Of a DNA stretch of 64,000 bases, positions 56,088-64,000 are shown piece by piece; positions within the stretch are counted from its first letter, which is position 1; every line of letters starts with the position of its first letter. The stretch is from Diadema setosum (taxonomy: Eukaryota; Echinodermata; Echinoidea; Diadematoida; Diadematidae). Both the position numbers and the translations under genes were made by a program. The notes beneath the pieces were generated by a model. It was not told where the DNA came from, ran no database searches, and saw nothing but the letters and a program-made list of their open reading frames with translations. The stretch is from assembly GCA_033980235.1 (NCBI GenBank), contig CM067075.1, positions 16,194,844-16,258,843 of the forward strand, read 5' to 3'.

Positions 56088-57570
56088 TATTCTTGAGAAT
56101 GAAATTCATATCTCACATGCACCACTGTGTTATTTCACTGGTTGCATTGTTGGTAAAGCTGACTAAAAGATATACGTTGTAGTTTGGTTGAGACCTGCGC
56201 TGTTCAACGTTATAAAATTATGTCGACTTATTTGTTCGCTATTCAACATGATGATGGTACACCCGTGTGTCACATGCTAGTACCTTTGAGTGACCTCTCG
56301 GAATTATTTCTGTTCGTCATGCATGACAGGGTACATTTATATCTACTGTACATTGTATTTACAAAGGCAAAATCATTTTGAAAAGCTGATCCAAAACGCT
56401 GATCCGAAACACCGTTCACTGCGGGGGTACTGTTTACGCACAATAAGCCTGTTCGGAGTTTCGCTTTGCGCATGAGAAGTATAAAAGTTCATTAATTTGT
56501 ACCAACAGGCATGTTGGTTTTTCAAATATCTTCTTGTACGTGTTTTTTCTTATCATGGTCCATTACTCTGTTGCCCCTTTCCGTCCAGACGCTGAGTTCA
56601 TTACCTCTTTTCAAAAAACACTGCGGATCATTGCTATATACTTATGATATGATCTTTTTGTCAAGCACGATATAAAATAATGTTTTTGTTTATCCAACAA
56701 TGTATTGAGTTGATATGTGAATTTAATACACTGGTACCATTTAGTATCCTTTGTGCATGTACTTGTAAAGAATGATATACATTTTCTTTATTTATTTTTG
56801 TCTGTTTGTTTGTTTTGTTGTGATTATTTTAATCTGAAAGTCTGTATATGTATACAGGGTTTCCTTAAAAAGTAGGTCTGGGTGGTCTGTTGGATATCAG
56901 CAGAACTGAACGGAATGTCTCTATTAAAAGATACTGTGAATAAATGAATAACTAAATTCACTGAGATAAGAATTTGTATTTATTATAATAATCATGATTC
57001 ATGAAACTTACTATAAATCCATGGTGCTTGCCTGCAGATCCACTTGACAGCAAAGCTGGTATATTTGGCAACATCAATAGAAAGTTTTTTTTTTTTTTTT
57101 TTTATAATATTCAACGCAAAATATCAAAATGGTGCCCATCCGTAAGAGTTATAAAGGACCATTCTGGTCACTACGATCTACGCAAGTTCAGTCTTTGTTT
57201 GAATAAGACAGTAATGTTTGCTGAATTCAATAACGTTACGTCCTAAGAGTATATAAGTGCTTTATCAACGTAGGGGAAAAAAGATTATTAAAGGTTATAT
57301 GTACCATCGTGCACACGAGCCAACTCCGAAGTGACTTATTTTTTTCGAGATCGAGAAAGAGCCGCTTTCGCAAACATGCCTTATTTGCGCATATACTTCA
57401 GTATGAAACTATACATAGTATAAACCCCTATCTTTATAGCGAGGTGTTCAGCGTATACGATGTTTAACTTTGCATAAGGATCTATGCTTCGATCCCCGTT
57501 GCAGAGAATCGGCGATCGTTGATAGACGCACCTTTTTATGCGTTTTGAATTGGCGTTTTTAAAATTGAGT
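56088..57570. other. Intergenic, no gene seen
   Basis: AT-rich, with T-runs at 57088-57104. No supported gene. Confidence 0.45.
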
Positions 57571-57579
57571 CGTTTTGTT

Positions 57580-57930
57580 TGTTTGTTTGTTCATTTCCAT
57601 CTGGGAAGATGGCTAGATAGCCCATATTCAGCTATGCTAAGCTGGTCTTCCATGGGGTTCAGTTAGATGTGAGGAGGGACCACTTCACCGGGTTATGCAC
57701 CCTGTTCTTTGGGATGAATGAATGAACCGGGATCTTTTACGTGCATGATTTGTTACTCTCTCATACACGGGACCTCCATTTTATGTCCTATCCGGGACAG
57801 AGTGTTTTGCCTCTTGATAGAGGGGACGGTACGCATACACACAACATTGCTCAGTCCAGACTCGGGTTCGAACCCGGGCCGGCGTGATCGTGAGGCAGAC
57901 GCACTACCGACTGAGCCAACTCACCGCCCG
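57580..57930 (-). mobile_element. tRNA-derived SINE
   Basis: Reverse copy of the SINE at 13331. B box seen reversed as GGGTTCGAACCCG near 57863-57875; A box region GAGTTGGCTCAGTC reversed near 57907-57920. An A-rich tail is seen as GTTTGTTTGTTTGTTC at the left end. Confidence 0.85.
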
Positions 57931-57948
57931 TGAGTTGGCTCAGTCGGG
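57904..57948. repeat. Head-to-head SINE junction palindrome
   Basis: CCGACTGAGCCAACTCAC of the SINE head is followed by GTGAGTTGGCTCAGTCGG, its exact reverse complement, with a short CGCCC spacer. The second head is truncated after about 20 bp. Confidence 0.6.
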
Positions 57949-58730
57949 AGGCAACTGTGCTTTGCACCAACCACGTTTCAAAATTAAAGCACAATCGCAC
58001 CCCAAGTTTCTCCGAGAGAAGCAGGAGGAGGTTGGAAAAGGAAAGAAGGGGGAGGAAAGGAAGAGAGAGAGAGAGAGTATAGGAAGAGGAGAATATTTAT
58101 CTCTTCCGAGACCATATACGCAAAATTTAAAACCTCCATCGTGTACTTAATTGTCATTCCGACAGTCGTGAAAGCATGCAGATTAAAAGTGTCCGAAAGA
58201 AGTATACTGCACATCCAACGATGTAGCAGCTTTCTTCAGCACTCGCCAAATTGCTACATTTTCAGCCGTTCCTCTGGCCTTGTTCGCAGCTGTATAATAT
58301 GTGGTTTAACAACAAACGACTTCATGATGAATGGGACTCTGAACATAAATTAATGATGCATTTCGAAGTAGCTACTTTGAAAATGCATAAATGCTTTATG
58401 AATTATGCATAAATGTACACGTAAATATGCCGAATTTCACAGAAAACTGGGTAAATACAATGTATTTTGTAATTGTTGACCATCTGCTGATCGATAAACA
58501 CTAGACCTATGTCTATATAATAAAAAGTATGATGTCTAAGTCATTCATCGTCATGAAAACTGGTTCTTTACAACCTCACCTTTATTGCAACTGATTGACA
58601 AATTGCCCTACTTCGACGTAAATAACCTTTATTGTCGCCAACCCAAGCTCTGACAAAAAAGACAGACATCATCACTTTAGTACTATATTTGTACACAGTC
58701 CATTTTAACGCTTTGTAAACCTATAAAGTG

Positions 58731-59828
58731 TACACTGCAAAAAGTCCGGTGTTAAATAGTGAACACCGAGCTGGTGTTAAATTTTCGGTGCTCATTTATG
58801 GTGTTAAATTAACACCTACGGGTGTCATTTCCAAATTTTAAACTGTTTTTTGAAGAGTTTCTTAGTAACTGCACTTCTTGTTGATTTTTAATTTAAACAA
58901 GACGATCAAGAATTTTACATTAAAATACTAGATTTTTGAAAAAAAAGTGAAAATAAATTTACACCAAAGTAACACCAGCTGGCGTGGTCCCTTATTGAAG
59001 CTGGACGGGTGTTAAACCATTGATATTAACACCAGCAAATATCAAATCAACACCATGTGGTGTCATTTTTGAATTAACACCAGTACAGTGTCAAAATAAC
59101 ACCAGGTACAGTGTCAAATTAAAGGGAAGATAAACCCCAAGAGCAATGTGGATTGAGTGAAAGCAGCAACATTAGTAGAACACATCAGTGAAAGTTTGAA
59201 GAAAATCGGACAATCGATGCAAAAATTATGAATTTTTAAAGTTTTGGTAATGTAACCGCTGGATGAGGAGACTACTAGAGGTTATGACGTATGAGTGGAC
59301 AACAATACCAAGAAAACATAAAGAAAATTCTACAAAAATCCATTTTTCATGAAAATTACAAATTCCATCAACTTGATATTGACATATGTTAAGGGTAGCA
59401 ATTATTCCCCCTGCTTTCTGAAAGAGGTTGGTCCATTGCTCTTTCATAATTCTAGAAAAGTGAATTTTTGTTGAATTTCCTTTATATTTTCTTTGTATTG
59501 TTGTCCACTCATACGTCATATCCTCTAGTAGTCTCCTCATCCAGCGGTTCCAACAACAAAACTTTAAAAATTCATAACTTTTGCATCGATTGTCCGATTT
59601 TCCTCAAACTTTCACTGATGTGTTCTACTAATGTTGCTGCTTTCACTCAATCCACATTGCTCTTGGGGTTTATCTTCCCTTTAACACCACGAAGTGTCAG
59701 GTGAACACTTTTCAACACCATCACAGTGCATTTTTAACACCTGTGGGTGTGGTCCTTTATTGAAGTTTGATCGGTGTTAGATTTAACACCCGTGGTGTTA
59801 AATCTAACACCGATGTTTTTACAGTGTA
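58731..59828. mobile_element. DNA transposon with CACTGYAAAAA ends, host of nested insertion
   Basis: Ends TA-CACTGCAAAAAGTCCGGTG and CACCGATGTTTTTACAGTG-TA are inverted and flanked by TA. Inside are many GGTGTTAAATTAACACC-type palindromes. The 558-bp TTAA element at 59123-59680 is nested in it. Confidence 0.7.
59123..59680. mobile_element. piggyBac-like foldback MITE, TTAA target duplication
   Basis: TTAA (59119-59122) then AGGGAAGATAAACCCCAAGA; the right end is the reverse complement followed by TTAA (59681-59684). The arms of at least 200 bp are highly similar inverted repeats (GTGGATTGAGTGAAAGCAGC, AGACTACTAGAGG.TATGACG), so the whole unit can fold into one hairpin. No coding frame. Confidence 0.82.
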
Positions 59829-59944
59829 GTTTAATACGATCCCAATCATAATAGGATTGCTAATTCGATCCATACCATAGGCCTACTTGTAATAACTTCA
59901 GCTGAGAGGGATGAATAAATTGTAAAAGTCATCCAATCATGTGC

Positions 59945-60091
59945 AGATAGAAAAATCCGTCTGTCCGGAGGAGTCTTTTATCATTATACTTTATCGGCTC
60001 TCCTCCGGAAGGGATTCCGGATTCCGTGAAGAGAGACGCAGTCTACCCCGAACATTATCCCCGACGACCAGATACAGACCGATCTTTCGGT
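59945..60091. mobile_element. Small foldback element, copy 2
   Basis: Matches 33519-33650: AAATCCGTCTGTCCGGAGGA at the left, GAGACGCAGTCT in the middle and GATACAGACCGATCTTTCGG at the right. Confidence 0.55.
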
Positions 60092-61983
60092 AAGTCAAGT
60101 GTGTTGCTATATGAACTCATAGTGCTGTTAAATAGGCCCTAACTTCACCTACTACTATTTTTTTTTAATGAATACCAGGGGCAACGGATGTGTGGGAGCT
60201 GCAGACACTCACACAACGAAGGCAGTCAGATATTATAATGTGCGTCCCCGTGTATACGCGACTAGACATCTACTAGTACTGTAGTACATCTACATCGATC
60301 ATTGATATCGATTCTCCACGCCTGGCATAGTGTTCATCCGTGCAGTGTAGTGTCTCGACGCGACAGGAGTACGCGAATGCTGCAGTCATAAATATGAAGC
60401 AGCTGTTTCACAGTGTGTGTGCACTTGAGGCGAGCTACATCTCACGCAAGATTCGTATGTGTTTAAGTGATATATTCCAAACCAAGTCGGACTTACCATT
60501 TATTTTCAGGTAGATGTGCATGGTCATTTGGGCACAGCGCATCGTTGGTCATTTAGGCATCAATCAGAACATGATATCCTGGATGACATTGAATCGCGTC
60601 TCGCGTGCAGAAGACGACAAAGGTGCTGTATGACCACTGTGCAATACATCGCGCCAACAGAGGGCGTGTTATGTCCCATGAATACAAGTTCCGTGTTCAT
60701 AATGCATTCAAACTCAAGATCTAGTTGTGAAGTGAATGTTGCAAGACATATTTACTGGAAGAGCTGATAATCCTGAGATGTGACAGCAGGAATGGTATCA
60801 AAGTGTAATGAAATTACGTCTTTCCGCACCATCACGTTATACATGAATCATCTCAGTAGTAATAATAATAACACTATCGTTTTGTACCTCTTTTCTTTCA
60901 ATCTTTTTTTTTTTCTTTTTAATCTTTGAAGGGAAAAAATCCGGACGTGGAAAGACACGACTGCTATATATGGCGATGTTTGAAGCTCGCTTTTGTCCGT
61001 GGCAAATATATTAATTGACGATTTTACTACCTCACCCAATGACTGCATAGGTAGCACTGAATTGCCTTTTCCTCTTCATTTGATGTACATCCCTCTTAAA
61101 AGTGAAAAATTGAGCAAAGAAAATGGGATTCAGATTTCCCGTTGAGGATGGGCTGATTTTGCTACAACACGCATTTCCAATAGACACCTGTCCGAATATA
61201 GCCTACTCGGAACTCTCTTCAACGGGATACAATTGCTGCATACTATATGAAATAGTGTGAAGAGGTGTACCGTCATGGAAGACGTGTACGGTGAGTAGCG
61301 CAGTAATGATAAGAAACTAGACTTTTGTTGCAAGAAGAAGAAGAAGAAGAAAACCAGAACCTGTGGCGGCTACTCCAAAGTGAAAGAAGACTAACTTTGA
61401 AAGGCAGTTCTTGAGGATTATTTCCGATGTTATAGTCCTAGCCCTTCTGGACGGAAAAGTTTGCATGGAATTGAATTGAATTGAATTGAATTGAATTGAG
61501 TTGAATTGAATTGAGCTGAATTGAATTGAATTGAATTGAAAAGTGAGACGTCGTCGGCGCGTGCTCTATTGCCATTTACAGATCCAGTCACCAGAGTGGC
61601 AGACTACGATGCAAATGTTGTATCGTATACTCTTGTTTAATTATCGTCAAAAAGAAAATAACATGTGAAAGTTCATAATCTGCTTAATTCAAGGCGATGA
61701 CATTTTCTTCCAATCTGCATTTGGTGTTACAATCAGTATCACTGCCTACGGAAAAAATGTTAAACTTTAAGACCATCAAAACTTACTTTTGTATTGCTGG
61801 AAGTAAGTGATATACCATTCTTTTGTTCTGATTATGTTATGCGGATGAGAGCCTGCTTAAACAGTGGGGTGAATGGGGGAGGGGGCAGTCCCCATACTTT
61901 GGAAACAGAAAAACAAACAACAACAACGGAGCTGAGAGATTTTAAAATCTACCCCTCCTTTCTGCCAGAAAAAGAACAACAGC

Positions 61984-62017
<34 letters not shown>

Positions 62018-62244
62018 CACACACACACACACACACACACCGACAAACCCTCACTAAAACAAAAGAACTGATTCCTCCATCCAATAGCACATATCAGCTA
62101 GGAATTAAAGAAAGGAAAGATACATGACAAATAAGTAAATAAATGAATAAATAAGTAAATGAATGAGTGAATGAACGGATGAATGAATGAATAAATAAAT
62201 AAATAAATAAATACATACATACATACATAAATAAAATAAATAGA

Positions 62245-62283
<39 letters not shown>

Positions 62284-62550
62284 AACATTAAAAATTACCG
62301 TAAGGAATCGCCTTGAAGTTTTATTGAAGAATCCCTCAGGTACACTGCAGTTAAGAAACGCGCACGACTGAAAAACGTCATAGAAATGATTGCAAACCTT
62401 ACGCGCCTTGGCATTGTTGCCTCTGCTTTATCCGCGCGTCTGGTTGCTATAACAGCGTTTCCTTAGTGCCGGGCCTGAGTTTTGATCATAATACAATGTA
62501 CTATGTAGTATACTGGTAGTTTAGTTTAGTATAACTGTTCGTACGAAGTC
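60092..62550. other. Intergenic, CpG-bearing then low-complexity
   Basis: 60170-60680 has scattered CpG (TACGCGACTAG, CTCGACGCGACAGG). 61466-61540 is a (GAATT)n tract, 61980-62040 is (CAA)n(CA)n and 62150-62285 is (AATA/AATG)n. 62360-62480 has CpG words and may be the promoter of the gene that follows. No exon is firmly placed. Confidence 0.4.
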
Positions 62551-63055
62551 ACTGTTTTGGCATTATACGTTGTAAGTCAGATATCATCAACTGTTCGGAT
62601 CTATCGAAATGGAAGCATTGATCATTCTTTTCATGATCTTGGGACCTGCACAGAAGGTCTCGGTACAGTCAAACACAACGAAGGTTCGTTTCAATGCACA
62701 TTACGAGGAAAGTTTATTTCGTTGTTTATCCCATTCTCACTCCATTCGCGTTATTTCAGTATGAATAGACTCGCGGGTACACAGCTCATTAACTCATGGA
62801 GTCCTAAGCAGAAAATATGCAGGCTACCCTAGTTTCATTCTTTTTACCTATCTTATATGGCAACTATTTAATGTAGTGCATACATGCATCAGACATATTT
62901 CGGATATTAAATTGTTGGTCGGTATTTTCTCATGATATATTTAACGTTAGACCAGCTTTTCCTTCCATCAAGTGACAACTTGGGAAATAACAACATGTAA
63001 ACTTTATTTCTTTATTTCCAATGTATTTTCTTTATCCCTTATTTTTATCCATCAG

Positions 63056-63748
63056 AATAGACCCCCTAAAGGTGGATATGAAATCTTCTGTACAGAGAAG
63101 GAGCGAAAGAGAAAGGTAAAAAAATACGCTGATTCCTATCTTTATTTATTGTTTGGCCACCAGCCAAGCAGATGGATGGATCCAAGCAGATGGATGGATG
63201 GATCCTGTTATCTAAACAGCATGATTGTACATACAGAAAACAAATTGTAGAGCAGAGTTTCGTGTCAACAAGTTAATGTAAACAATACCCAGCTATCACT
63301 GAAGTTTCCCTTAATGTGTAAGTCGAATAATATGAGTGATATATGAGTAATGAAATTGTTGTGATGCCTAATTATACATCAGGCACAGGGGATGTATTCG
63401 TAAATGCAGTGATATAGTGAAAAAGGTGATAACCCTGACATAACTATCTTTTTTATACTCACAAACTCACGCACTGATGCTTGATTTTGATGTAAAAGAC
63501 ACCAGATCTCTCAAGCAATTGACTGAATACCACTCTAGAGACGATATATAATTTCATCATCTTATTTAAATTCATAACAATTTTTCATTTCACACTTTTG
63601 TATCAGAAGATTAGTCAAAATTTTGGATGAATTTCATATGTTCATGAATCAAATAAAGTTTGACACTCAAGTTATCGAGATCATTGAAACCTGGTTAAAG
63701 GAATCATCACGTTCTTTCCTATATTTTCCAGTGACAACAACAAGACCG
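63056..63748 (+). CDS. Start of an unidentified multi-exon gene (partial, runs off right edge)
   Basis: Two exon-like blocks with good splice sites and matching phase: 63056-63115 (acceptor TTTTTATCCATCAG, donor GTAAAA) and 63607-63748 (acceptor TTTTGTATCAG, donor GTAAAA). Read from ATG at 63078 they give MKSSVQRRSERERRLVKILD, then EFHMFMNQIKFDTQVIEIIE and TWLKESSRSFLYFPVTTTRP. An open stretch VSPASSTSSSLPVADT at about 63923-64000 could be the next exon in phase. A basic, probably helical N-terminus. I do not recognise the family. A non-coding exon may lie at 62580-62695. Confidence 0.4.
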
Positions 63749-64000
63749 GTAAAAAAAATGGTTAGAGTCGGGCATTATGTCACTCAGAATTTGAATTATG
63801 ATCTCCTAGATGAATTAAAATAATAATGATAAGTACGTATAAATTTTCATGTTCCCATGCAATAAGCACGTGCTGTCAAGAATCTCTAAAACAAGAAAAC
63901 GTTGTAAACTTGAATGATCTTAAGGTTTCGCCAGCATCATCGACATCTTCCAGTCTACCAGTTGCAGACACCATAGCCCGTCGCGATCGCGACTCATCAT

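Noticed and set aside
62557..62700. Frame with TVRIYRNGS (doublecortin-like) or, in another frame, a signal-peptide-like MEALIILFMILG
   Set aside because: Two conflicting readings of one stretch, neither of which continues into the exon at 63056 to give the supported downstream frame. Left as possible 5'UTR.

Overview
This is a eukaryotic, intron-rich, AT-rich and very repeat-dense genomic window. The proteins read like metazoan orthologues. The repeat complement (tRNA-derived SINEs, L2/CR1-like and Tx1/L1-like LINEs, a Ty3/gypsy remnant, a Penelope-like fragment, many foldback MITEs, long (TA)n) suggests a marine invertebrate. An echinoderm-like deuterostome is my best guess, but the sequence alone does not prove it.

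Three conserved genes can be assembled exon by exon, all on the minus strand. (1) The 5' part of a Tousled-like kinase gene (TLK) has coding exons at 2850-2999, 1456-1531 and 565-593 and runs off the left edge. (2) A complete METTL2/METTL8-type tRNA m3C methyltransferase has its stop at 15520 and its start at 26441 or 26258, in four coding exons with consistent phases (385 or 376 aa). (3) A complete hydroxylysine kinase (HYKK/AGPHD1) has four coding exons between 40251 and 47380 (384 aa). METTL2 lies directly upstream of TLK in the same orientation, as human METTL2A-TLK2 and METTL8-TLK1 do, so this looks like the unduplicated ancestral pair. A further unidentified plus-strand gene seems to start near 63.06 kb and run off the right edge. 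A possible plus-strand terminal exon sits at 12.8 kb.

Layout: 0-3 kb TLK 5' exons; 4.0-5.1 kb CpG-richer stretch (candidate TLK promoter); 5.2-15.4 kb intergenic repeats (LINE 3' ends, a hammerhead-core inverted-repeat element, foldbacks, SINE, pogo-like MITE); 15.5-26.5 kb METTL2 with an 8.6-kb repeat-filled intron; 27-40 kb repeats (gypsy integrase with PHD finger plus LTR, TIR transposon, Penelope-like insertion with two hammerhead ribozymes, inverted TTCGGAATAACGAA array); 40.2-47.4 kb HYKK with repeats in its introns; 47.4-62.4 kb intergenic repeats (Tx1-like LINE, second DR1-bearing repeat, G/C-run element, SINE, nested TTAA foldback); 62.4-64 kb start of the unidentified gene.

The most unusual signal is at 34.45-34.56 kb. 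Two complete type I hammerhead ribozyme motifs (core, stems I and II, minimal AGCU palindromic stem III) face each other in an inverted repeat inside a 206-bp insertion flanked by a perfect 13-bp duplication. A second, larger inverted-repeat element at 10.34-11.11 kb carries the same core in both arms.
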